Part shown: in pieces, positions 1 to 5,786 of the stretch
Layout of the letters: each line of letters opens with the position of its first letter
Position numbering within the stretch: the first letter of the stretch is position 1
DNA from: a bacterium
Lineage (GTDB): Bacteria; Spirochaetota; JAHITG01
Direction: 5' to 3'
Length of the DNA: 6,370 nucleotides
NCBI GenBank assembly: GCA_028711675.1
Contig: JAQTRT010000189.1
Coordinates: forward strand, 1-6,370
The notes under the pieces: model-generated
The model's input: the letters and a program-made list of their open reading frames with translations, nothing else
What the model was told of the DNA's origin: nothing
The model's database searches: none
Translations under genes and position numbers: made by a program

Positions 1-2
1 AG

Positions 3-140
3 GGCGAGCAGAAGATATTAATTGAAACCCTGATAAAAGAAGTGGATATTCACAAGAACAAGGAGATAAATCTTACCCTCCAGATTCCCTTTGAATCCTT
101 TCGGGTATTCATCCCCCAATGCGTCCCCAAGGGGATTTGA
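3..140 (+). CDS. C-terminal fragment of a probable serine recombinase (partial, 5' end outside window)
   Basis: An open frame enters from the left edge and runs 45 codons to a TGA at 138-140. The residues seen include QKILIETLIKEVDIHKNK followed by a beta-rich tail (INLTLQIPFE). This pattern, a helix with LIxxLIKEV then a short hydrophilic turn and alternating hydrophobic residues, resembles the extreme C-terminus of large resolvase/invertase-type serine recombinases. No catalytic residue is in the window, so the assignment rests on a short tail only. The last six codons and the stop lie inside the 3' end of the tRNA-Glu gene on the other strand, so the native C-terminus may have been replaced by tRNA sequence. 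It could instead be the end of an unrelated protein. Confidence 0.4.
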   Translation, partial: GEQKILIETLIKEVDIHKNKEINLTLQIPFESFRVFIPQCVPKGI

Positions 141-194
141 ACCCCTGTTGCCGGCGTGAAAGGCCAGTGTCCTAGACCCCTAGACGATGGAGAC
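122..194 (-). tRNA. tRNA-Glu (anticodon TTC)
   Basis: Read on the minus strand, 73 bases fold as a full cloverleaf. The 7-bp acceptor stem is GTCTCCA/TGGGGAC. The D stem is GTCT/GGAC. The anticodon stem CTGGC/GCCGG holds the loop CTTTCAC. The T arm is AGGGG-TTCAAAT-CCCCT. The anticodon TTC reads GAA/GAG (Glu), and the discriminator base is G, as in other bacterial tRNA-Glu. CCA is not encoded (CAT follows). It lies downstream of tRNA-Lys on the same strand and is probably co-transcribed with it. No T-tract terminator is visible after it; a convergent recombinase-like frame overlaps its 3' end by 19 bases. Confidence 0.96.
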
Positions 195-207
195 CTGTTT
201 TGTAATT

Positions 208-324
208 TAGTAGGTTGGTATATTGGTCCTTTGAATTAACTTTTTTAATAACCAGTATCCAGTATATTGAATTGATAAAAGTCTTAAACTAACCTGCCAA
301 ATAAACCAACTTACTAACCTACCA
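208..324. repeat. Degenerate short repeats in the tRNA spacer
   Basis: The spacer between the two tRNA genes holds an imperfect inverted repeat. Bases 208-227 and the complement of 305-324 match at 16 of 20 positions. A related direct copy, actaacctgcca at 288-299, matches actaacctacca at 313-324 at 11 of 12 positions. The 7-mer ccagtat is also in tandem at 252-265. The arms are rich in the core AACCTACC/GGTAGGTT. No gene is present here. The arrangement may be one copy of a dispersed intergenic repeat or a stem in the tRNA precursor; one window cannot decide. Confidence 0.45.
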
Positions 325-329
325 GAATA

Positions 330-402
330 TGAGCCGCGAAGGATTTGAACCTTCGACACCCGCCTTAAAAGGGCGGTGCTCTGCCAACTGAGCTAGCGGC
401 CC
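330..402 (-). tRNA. tRNA-Lys (anticodon TTT)
   Basis: The minus-strand 73-mer forms a complete cloverleaf. The acceptor is GGGCCGC/GCGGCTC, with one G-T pair at 2:71. The D arm is GCTC-AGTTGGCA-GAGC. The anticodon arm is CCGCC-CTTTTAA-GGCGG. The variable loop has 5 bases, the T arm is GAAGG-TTCAAAT-CCTTC, and the discriminator is A. The anticodon TTT reads AAA/AAG (Lys). CCA is not encoded. The gene starts about 14 bases downstream of the predicted transcription start of the minus-strand promoter at 423-450. It leads a likely two-gene Lys-Glu tRNA transcript. Confidence 0.97.
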
Positions 403-422
403 GACTAACGAAAAATCGCTTA

Positions 423-450
423 ATAATATTTTTTTTAATTAGAAAGTCAA
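423..450 (-). promoter_or_regulatory. Sigma-70-type promoter of the tRNA-Lys/tRNA-Glu unit
   Basis: On the minus strand, TTGACT (complement of 445-450) and TATTAT (complement of 423-428) are separated by 16 bases. Each hexamer matches the sigma-70 consensus at five of six positions. The spacer is A/T-rich. Initiation about 7 bases past the -10 falls near 416, leaving a short leader before the tRNA-Lys 5' end at 402. This is what a stable-RNA promoter should look like. No equally good promoter is seen between the two tRNAs. Confidence 0.7.
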
Positions 451-486
451 GATATAATTGATAAAATATTGCCGGTTCAGCCGGAA

Positions 487-508
487 AACAGGCATTGCCG
501 GTCCTGTT
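487..508. repeat. Small hairpin in the divergent intergenic region
   Basis: AACAGG (487-492) and CCTGTT (503-508) form a perfect 6-bp inverted repeat around a 10-base loop. The 9-mer attgccggt also occurs twice here, at 468-476 and 494-502. No T-tract follows, so this is not a typical terminator. It lies between the divergent tRNA and HD-GYP promoters. Apart from the promoters and leader elements listed separately, nothing else is visible in the 343 bases from 403 to 745. Confidence 0.3.
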
Positions 509-603
509 GGCCTGACAGCTTCGTTTGGGAATACTGCGTATTCAAGAAAAGGGATTTTTATCCGATACAATATAGTAAAAAACAGGATCATTTGAATTTA
601 AAA

Positions 604-631
604 TTGACAAAATGATAAAATTGAGTATAAT
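604..631 (+). promoter_or_regulatory. Perfect-consensus sigma-70 promoter of the HD-GYP gene
   Basis: TTGACA at 604-609 and TATAAT at 626-631 both match the consensus exactly, with a 16-base spacer. Initiation is expected near 638, giving a 5' leader of about 108 bases before the ATG at 746. The 10-mer aacaggatca occurs on both sides of the promoter (581-590 and 663-672) and could be an operator pair. A promoter this strong in front of a sensory gene hints at repression or control in the leader, but that is inference. Confidence 0.8.
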
Positions 632-679
632 ATTTGCGTGAACACGGATGGGAGTGAAGTTTAACAGGATCAGGTGATA

Positions 680-721
680 ATGAACGGGATATTATTGCTG
701 TTTTTACCCTCCCCGGAATAG
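680..721 (+). CDS. Possible 13-residue leader peptide upstream of the HD-GYP gene
   Basis: An ATG at 680 opens a 13-codon frame (MNGILLLFLPSPE) ending in TAG at 719-721, within the predicted HD-GYP transcript. Directly upstream, AGGTGAT at 672-678 matches seven bases of the extended Shine-Dalgarno sequence, with the AGG core five bases from the ATG. This is a better ribosome site than that of the HD-GYP gene itself. The stop lies 24 bases before the downstream ATG, close enough for translational coupling or reinitiation. The peptide is hydrophobic with no codon run typical of amino-acid attenuators. It could also be chance. Confidence 0.3.
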   Translation: MNGILLLFLPSPE

Positions 722-745
722 ACCATATTAAAATAAGGAACATGT

Positions 746-2188
746 ATGAGAATCGTGAGCTGGCTTAAAAAATGGGGAGGGTATTTTATCCCTTTCTTCC
801 CTTTAAAACGCTTCCAGACAAAGATCACTGTTTTTTTTATCCTGGTCATGCTTCTTACCTCGTTCCTGAGCAATTTACTGATAGGTGTTTTATCCTATAA
901 CAGGCGGTTCGACGAGCTCAGGCACAAGCTCATGATCATTGCCCAGACCGCCAGCCTTATGATAGACGGCGAAACAATTAAAAAAGTGCCGCTCAATAAA
1001 AACGGCGTACGGACCGAAGAATTCAGGGCTATTTCGGAAAAGCTGAACAGGATCAAAAATGCCAATCCCGATATACGGTATATCTACACAATGGCCAGGA
1101 CCGCGGACAGGGATACGCTTCAGTTCGTGGTGGACCCGGAATACATCTATCAGGAGAAGGAAAAGACTCTCACCAGCTATCCGGGTGACCTGTATGATGC
1201 TTCCCGTTTCCCCGAGATGCAAAAGGCTTTTTACGGCCCCAATGCCGATACCAGGCCCGGGATGGATGAATGGGGCTACCTTATATCGGGTTATGCGCCG
1301 ATCTATGACAAGACCGGAAGGTCCGTGGCCATACTGGGCGTGGATGTGGGGGCTGATAATATTTTCCTTATCAGGAGTGAAGTGTTCAAACGGGGTCTCC
1401 AGATTTTCGGGATCAGTTTCATCATCGCGGTCTTTCTGGGAACCATCCTGGCCAATGTCATCAGCCGGCCTATCAGGAAGATCATCGAAGCCACGCACCA
1501 TATCAGCACCGGCGACTTTAATTATCACCTCGATGTCAGCAGCGGGGACGAGCTGTCGGAGGTGGCCTCATCCTTTAATGCCATGACCGAACGCCTGGCC
1601 GAATCGCGGGACAAGCTCATTTATTATTATTACCGGACCGTCCAGTCACTGGTCACCATCATGGAAGCCAGGGACCCGTATACCAAAGGCCATTCGGAAA
1701 GGGTCACTTACTTTGCCGAGTTGATAGCCAGGAGAATGGGCCTGTCCGAGGAACAGATCGAACTTCTGAAAAAAGCCACTTTGCTCCATGACATCGGCAA
1801 GCTGGGTATCCAGGAACATATCCTTTATAAAAAAGAGCGTTTGACCGTTGAAGAGTGGGAAGTGATCCAGAAACATCCCGGCATCGGCGAGCAGATCCTG
1901 AGCCCCATCTTTCCGGACCACGACATGCTCAGGATCGTCAAAGAGCACCACGAGCGTTTTGACGGTACCGGGTATCCGGATAAGAAGAACGGCGGGGATA
2001 TCGGCCTCCTTTCCGCCATTGTTTCCGTGGCTGATTCCTATGATGCCATGACCTCGTGCAGAGCCTACCGTTCAGCCCTGGAAAAAGCAGATGCCATCCG
2101 GGAGCTGGAACAGAACAGCGGCTCCCAGTTCAACCCCAGAGTGGTCAAGGCCTTTTTAAAGATACTAAACGAAGAGAAGATACTCTAG
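746..2188 (+). CDS. Membrane sensor with periplasmic domain, HAMP and HD-GYP c-di-GMP phosphodiesterase
   Basis: The 480-residue product should sense a periplasmic signal and hydrolyse cyclic di-GMP in the cytoplasm. A short N-terminal tail leads to a membrane helix at about 27-50. An extracytoplasmic region of Cache/PAS-like character spans about 51-215. A second helix at about 218-239 is followed by a HAMP linker at about 240-290, then the HD-GYP domain at about 297-475. Metal and catalytic residues are all present: H316, H348-D349 with GK at 351-352, H377, H401-H402, the HHExFDGTGYP signature at 401-411, and D430. The domain therefore looks active. No GGDEF or receiver domain is fused. Start choice: the ATG at 746 has AAGGA at 735-739 with a six-base spacer. 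Transcription is probably from the promoter at 604-631. No clear terminator follows. The ligand is unknown. Confidence 0.93.
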   Translation: MRIVSWLKKWGGYFIPFFPLKRFQTKITVFFILVMLLTSFLSNLLIGVLSYNRRFDELRHKLMIIAQTASLMIDGETIKKVPLNKNGVRTEEFRAISEKLNRIKNANPDIRYIYTMARTADRDTLQFVVDPEYIYQEKEKTLTSYPGDLYDASRFPEMQKAFYGPNADTRPGMDEWGYLISGYAPIYDKTGRSVAILGVDVGADNIFLIRSEVFKRGLQIFGISFIIAVFLGTILANVISRPIRKIIEATHHISTGDFNYHLDVSSGDELSEVASSFNAMTERLAESRDKLIYYYYRTVQSLVTIMEARDPYTKGHSERVTYFAELIARRMGLSEEQIELLKKATLLHDIGKLGIQEHILYKKERLTVEEWEVIQKHPGIGEQILSPIFPDHDMLRIVKEHHERFDGTGYPDKKNGGDIGLLSAIVSVADSYDAMTSCRAYRSALEKADAIRELEQNSGSQFNPRVVKAFLKILNEEKIL

Positions 2189-2247
2189 GACGGACGATTA
2201 AGGCTGTTTTTCCCTGTCCGGGCTGCTCAATATCGTGAAAATTATAT

Positions 2248-2275
2248 TTGACAATTATTTTATATTTATTATATT
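2248..2275 (+). promoter_or_regulatory. Sigma-70-type promoter upstream of tRNA-Ala
   Basis: TTGACA at 2248-2253 is a perfect -35. TATATT at 2270-2275, 16 bases on, matches the -10 consensus at five of six positions. The region is strongly A/T-rich compared with the flanking DNA. Initiation would fall near 2282, about 93 bases before the mature 5' end of tRNA-Ala, so the precursor would carry a long structured leader. Confidence 0.6.
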
Positions 2276-2285
2276 CAGAGATCGA

Positions 2286-2363
2286 ACAGGCCGTTACAGG
2301 CCTGGTGACCGGTCCCTGGACAGGGTATTGGCCTGTCCGTACCTTTCCGGCCTCTGGCCGGGA
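2286..2363 (+). promoter_or_regulatory. Structured leader of the tRNA-Ala transcript
   Basis: Two strong inverted repeats lie between the promoter and the tRNA. GGACAGG (2318-2324) pairs with CCTGTCC (2332-2338) around a 7-base loop. A second stem of 6 G-C-rich pairs, extendable to 8, joins 2345-2352 and 2356-2363 around a 3-base loop. ACAGGCC also occurs at 2286-2292 and 2296-2302. Either copy can pair with GGCCTGT at 2330-2336, competing with the first hairpin. No T-tract follows, so neither hairpin is a normal intrinsic terminator. Their role, in precursor folding, processing or control, is not known. Confidence 0.4.
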
Positions 2364-2374
2364 GAACCCATATC

Positions 2375-2447
<73 letters not shown>

Positions 2448-2616
2448 ATTTTTTTACAGGGGAGCATGGTCTTCCCCGCGCAAGACAGAAGGCTGTCCCG
2501 GGTCCCGCGGATGATTCCCGGTAAACGATGTGAAAGAAAAATAGCGGGTGACCGTGGAACGCCAAAAGGATGCTTATCCCTCCGGGAAATAGCCCTGACA
2601 GGAAAAGGCTATTTTT
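2448..2616 (+). promoter_or_regulatory. Leader region of the PilZ-GAF gene with a hairpin over the ribosome site
   Basis: These 169 bases hold no convincing gene or sigma-70 promoter. Two G-C hairpins are visible: GGGGA (2459-2463) with TCCCC (2473-2477), and CCGGG (2498-2502) with CCCGG (2517-2521). Just before the ATG, AAATAGCC (2587-2594) is the exact complement of GGCTATTT (2607-2614), with a 12-base loop. That loop and the 3' arm contain the purine-rich ribosome site AGGAAAAGG (2600-2608). The stem ends two bases before the ATG at 2617. It could limit ribosome access or, with the following T residues, act as a weak attenuator. Confidence 0.4.
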
Positions 2617-3837
2617 ATGAAAACTGATTTAAACATAATTGATAATAGTGAAAAGATCATAAACCTTCTTAAGATGCTTCTTAAGACCAAAGGCACGACC
2701 TACCTCAGGAACAACCTGATCGAATATAACGGCGTCATCGATGAGATCCTGATCGATGAGTTTGCCTTCCTGGTCGATTACAAGATCCAGTTCGAAAAGA
2801 CCGTGACCATCTTCTTCTATTACCTCGATAAACTGTATTATTTCAATTCGGAAGTGGTCAAAGCCCAGAACAAGAAGATCTATTTGAAGATACCCAAAGA
2901 GATCGTGATACGGGTCAAGAGAAAGACCAAACGGTATAATATCAAGAACTACAACCTGACCTGTAATATCAAGCTGATCAGCTCCACCCTGAACCGGAAC
3001 ATAACCCGCCAGATCAAATACGCAGGCATGAACCTGGAAGCCATTTACAAGGAGCTCGAAGAGGAGAAGCCGGACCTGCCGAAGATCATCACTCTCATCA
3101 ATAACCACAAGAACGATGTCTTTGACGCTCTGAAGATCGTTCTGCCCGTGGAGAAGCTGGCGAACCAGGTGGTGATCAATTTTATCAAGACCTACAACAA
3201 GCCGTTCCTCCTGAACAACGGCCTGGAGGAAAAGAGCTACTTCGTCAATCCTTTCCCTGAACAGGTCCTGACATACAAGAACTACTTCGACCTCCTGAAG
3301 CAGTCCGACAAGCAGGAGGTGGATACGGACAAGATCGTCAAGACCCTTGTCGAGACCAGCCAGAAGAGCCAGGTTTATTCGGTATTATACATGCCCATTA
3401 TCATTTCCAAAAAGGTGTTCGGCATCATTGAGGTGACGAACACCGTCAGTTCGCGCCGTGAGTTCGACCTGAACGCCATCGATTATTTCACCACCATCAG
3501 CGCCATCCTCACGGAAGTGATCATCAAGAACAAGCTGAACTCCATCGATGAATCCGCCCTGAACATCAAGGTCCTGGACCTGAGCCTGTCCGGCATCGGC
3601 ATCGAGATCGAGGACCTTATCCTCATCAATTACCTGACCATGCAGTCCAGGCTGAAGATCAGCATGGACCTGGCCAGCGGCAAGGAGCTGTTATTCATCG
3701 GCGAGGTAAAGAACATCAACCGGATCGGCAGCAAGTACAAGATCGGCATCGGGATCGAGGAGATCCAGCCGGGCGACAGGACACGCATCATTAATTTCAT
3801 CAACAAGAACTTTGTCAAGGATTACGAAGCTATCTGA
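2617..3837 (+). CDS. PilZ-type c-di-GMP receptor with a GAF-like insertion
   Basis: The 406-residue soluble protein has no signal peptide or membrane helix. Residues about 20-98 look like the YcgR-type N-terminal beta domain that often precedes PilZ. RxxxR is at 102-106 (RKTKR), followed by a strand (YNLTCNIKLI). The matching DxSxxG motif appears only at 321-326 (DLSLSG), then the remaining PilZ strands to about 398. About 215 residues separate the motifs; normally it is a few tens. The insert has a charged, helical first part (about 125-185) and a GAF-like part (about 186-307), including VFGIIEVTN and a closing helix. Both c-di-GMP motifs are intact, so binding is likely. It probably acts as an effector, combining c-di-GMP with a second input. 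The partner is unknown. Start: ATG 2617 with AGGAAAAGG upstream. Similar Leptospira DUF1577-type proteins may be relatives, recalled with low certainty. Confidence 0.7.
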   Translation: MKTDLNIIDNSEKIINLLKMLLKTKGTTYLRNNLIEYNGVIDEILIDEFAFLVDYKIQFEKTVTIFFYYLDKLYYFNSEVVKAQNKKIYLKIPKEIVIRVKRKTKRYNIKNYNLTCNIKLISSTLNRNITRQIKYAGMNLEAIYKELEEEKPDLPKIITLINNHKNDVFDALKIVLPVEKLANQVVINFIKTYNKPFLLNNGLEEKSYFVNPFPEQVLTYKNYFDLLKQSDKQEVDTDKIVKTLVETSQKSQVYSVLYMPIIISKKVFGIIEVTNTVSSRREFDLNAIDYFTTISAILTEVIIKNKLNSIDESALNIKVLDLSLSGIGIEIEDLILINYLTMQSRLKISMDLASGKELLFIGEVKNINRIGSKYKIGIGIEEIQPGDRTRIINFINKNFVKDYEAI

Positions 3838-3845
3838 TCCGGACC

Positions 3846-3874
3846 GCGGAACGGCTTTTTCTCTCCGCCTTTTT
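3846..3874 (+). terminator. Weak candidate intrinsic terminator after the PilZ-GAF gene
   Basis: GCGGA (3846-3850) pairs with TCCGC (3864-3868) around a 13-base loop. One C and then five T residues (3870-3874) follow. The stem is short and the loop long, so strength is doubtful. Its place, 9 bases past the stop codon and before queC, suits a terminator. Confidence 0.4.
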
Positions 3875-3910
3875 AATTAAATTTATACACAGGGATTTTT
3901 CAGGATCACC

Positions 3911-4582
3911 ATGATGCAAAAAGCCATAATCTTAATGAGCGGCGGGATGGACAGCGCGGTCACGGCCGGAATAGCGGCCGAAAGATACGAGCCTTGTTTC
4001 CTCCATGTTAATTACGGCCAGAGGACCGAAAAACGGGAGTTACGGGCTTTCCGGATGCTTGCCCGTTATTATCATGTTAAGGAGAGGCTTGTCACTGAAC
4101 TGGGCCATTTTAAAAGCATAGGCGGATCAGCTCTCACCGATAAAAATATCAAAGTGCCGCGGGGATTCAGCCGGAAAGGCATACCCGTGACCTATGTGCC
4201 TTTCCGGAACGCCAATCTCCTTGCCGTGGCCGTGAGCTGGGCTGAAGTGATCGGCGCGGAACGGATATTCATCGGCGCCACGGAAGAGGATTCCGCGGGT
4301 TATCCCGACTGCCGGAGCGATTTTTATAATGCGGTAAACCAGTTGATCAGGAAAGGGACAAGAACAGGAAAGATCAGGATCGTCACTCCTGTCATACGGA
4401 TGAACAAGACGCAGATCATCAGGAAAGGCATGGAATTGAACGTGCCGTTCCGGCTTACCTGGAGCTGTTATTCCCTGGAAAGCAGGGCCTGCGGAGAATG
4501 CGATTCCTGCCTGAGAAGGCTGAAAGCTTTTCAGGAAGCCGGATTTAAAGACCCTGTCCCTTACCGGAAAAAAAATCCCTGA
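3911..4582 (+). CDS. queC: 7-cyano-7-deazaguanine (preQ0) synthase QueC
   Basis: QueC converts 7-carboxy-7-deazaguanine, ammonia and ATP to preQ0 in the cytoplasm, on the route to queuosine in tRNA. The 223-residue length is normal. The PP-loop ATP-binding motif SGGMDS is at 10-15. Family blocks follow: HVNYGQRTEKRE (32-43), VPFRNANLLAVA (96-107), the region EEDSAGYPDCR (125-135), and the zinc site C186, C194, C197 and C200. All expected residues are present. AGGA at 3902-3905 precedes two adjacent ATGs. The second, at 3914, gives the usual spacing and the family-like start MQKAIILMSGG, so it may be the true start. No queD, queE or queF is seen nearby, and no preQ1 riboswitch is evident upstream. 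It lies 55 bases before aroC. Confidence 0.95.
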   Translation: MMQKAIILMSGGMDSAVTAGIAAERYEPCFLHVNYGQRTEKRELRAFRMLARYYHVKERLVTELGHFKSIGGSALTDKNIKVPRGFSRKGIPVTYVPFRNANLLAVAVSWAEVIGAERIFIGATEEDSAGYPDCRSDFYNAVNQLIRKGTRTGKIRIVTPVIRMNKTQIIRKGMELNVPFRLTWSCYSLESRACGECDSCLRRLKAFQEAGFKDPVPYRKKNP

Positions 4583-4637
4583 CGGTTCATTCCAAAAAAA
4601 TATTGAAATACGAATATAAAAGCATTAAATTACATCC

Positions 4638-5777
4638 ATGATCATACGATATTTAACAGCCGGTGAATCCCATGGTTATGCGCTGAACGTCATCATCGAC
4701 GGTGTCCCTTCCAATGTGAAACTGCAGAAAAAGGATATCGATACTGAACTGCAGAGGCGGCAGGCCGGGTACGGCCGGGGCACCAGGATGCTGATCGAGA
4801 CCGATGAGGTCACCGTTGTTTCCGGGGTACGGAACGGCATGACCACAGGGTCGCCTGTTTCCCTGCTCATCAGGAACAGGGACTGGGAGAACTGGAAGAA
4901 CAAGAGCTATAAAGAGACCCTTGAGACCAAACCGAGGCCCGGGCACGCGGACCTTGCCGGAGCATTGAAATTTGACCTGAAGAACATCCGGGATGTCCTG
5001 GAACGCTCCTCTGCGCGGGAAACCGCTGCGCGTACGGCTGTGGGCGCTGTGGCAAAAAAAGTTCTCAGGGAGCTTGATATCGGTTTTTACTCAAGCGTGA
5101 TCAATATCGGCGGGATCTCCTCACCTGTTAAGGATTATAAACAGTTAAAGAAAAATTACGATAATTTTAACCGGACTGAACTGCGCTGCATGGATAAGGA
5201 AGCTTCGGTTAAAATGAAGAAGCGGATAGACCAGGCCGTTACGAACAAGGATTCTTTGGGAGGCGTCATCGAGGTCCTGGTAGAGAACGTCCCTCTCGGT
5301 CTGGGCAGTTTCACCCAATACGACCAAAAGCTGGACGCGGCACTGGCTGCTGCCATTATGAGCATCCAGGCTTTCAAAGGCGTGGAGATCGGGGACGGCT
5401 TCAGCCTGGCTGACCGGACAGGCCGTACAGCCCACGATGAGATCTTTTATTCCAAAGAAAAAGGATTCTTTCATAAGACCAACCACAGCGGCGGTATAGA
5501 AGGCGGCATGTCCAACGGCGAAGATATCATCTTCCGGGCCGTAATGAAACCCATTCCCACTCTCATGCAGCCTTTGAAGACAGTGGACCTGGCTACAAAA
5601 AAAGCAGAGGCTGCTTTCAAGGAGCGTTCCGATGTCTGCGCCGTGCCTTCGGCTTCCATTATCGCGGAGAATGTCGCGGCCGTTGAGATACTGAAGTTCG
5701 TCCAGCTGAAATTCGGGGGCGATTCCATCAGGGAACTCCGGCTCAATCTCCAGAATTATTTAAAGACAATCAGATAA
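4638..5777 (+). CDS. aroC: Chorismate synthase
   Basis: AroC makes chorismate from 5-enolpyruvylshikimate-3-phosphate using reduced FMN, the last common step to aromatic amino acids, folates and quinones. The 379-residue length fits the family. Signature blocks run in order: AGESHG with catalytic H12, GYGRGTRM (44-51), SGVRNGMTTGSPV (62-74), RPGHADL with H103 (100-106), RSSARETAARTAVG (123-136), NHSGGIEGGMSNG (282-294) and RSDVCAVP (330-337). Both catalytic histidines are intact. No Shine-Dalgarno sequence is visible before the ATG at 4638. The frame is aligned with the family N-terminus, so the start is still credible. Nine bases separate it from recG, which suggests co-transcription. Confidence 0.97.
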   Translation: MIIRYLTAGESHGYALNVIIDGVPSNVKLQKKDIDTELQRRQAGYGRGTRMLIETDEVTVVSGVRNGMTTGSPVSLLIRNRDWENWKNKSYKETLETKPRPGHADLAGALKFDLKNIRDVLERSSARETAARTAVGAVAKKVLRELDIGFYSSVINIGGISSPVKDYKQLKKNYDNFNRTELRCMDKEASVKMKKRIDQAVTNKDSLGGVIEVLVENVPLGLGSFTQYDQKLDAALAAAIMSIQAFKGVEIGDGFSLADRTGRTAHDEIFYSKEKGFFHKTNHSGGIEGGMSNGEDIIFRAVMKPIPTLMQPLKTVDLATKKAEAAFKERSDVCAVPSASIIAENVAAVEILKFVQLKFGGDSIRELRLNLQNYLKTIR

Positions 5778-5786
5778 GACCCGGAT

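Noticed and set aside
638..664. GTG-started eight-codon frame at the predicted transcription start
   Set aside because: It has no ribosome site and begins at the transcript end; the frame at 680 is far better supported.
632..745. Possible c-di-GMP (GEMM) riboswitch before the HD-GYP gene
   Set aside because: None of the conserved GEMM segments or the tetraloop-receptor layout is visible. Only a distant GGGAG (650-654)/CTCCC (709-713) pairing exists.
890..1528. Long antisense open frame of 212 codons on the minus strand
   Set aside because: It lies wholly inside the HD-GYP gene, has no recognisable domain, and its composition is what the complement of that gene predicts.
2307..2314. Perfect palindrome gaccggtc as an operator
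   Set aside because: Eight-base palindromes occur by chance, and there is no second copy or extension of the symmetry.
2629..3108. Antisense open frame of 159 codons on the minus strand
   Set aside because: It is the complement of the PilZ-GAF gene, with a hydrophobic composition mirrored from Lys/Asn/Ile codons, and no ribosome site or domain.
3838..3910. Possible preQ1 riboswitch before queC
   Set aside because: The 73-base gap has no aptamer-like stem with the A-rich tail of preQ1-I, and part of it is taken by the candidate terminator.
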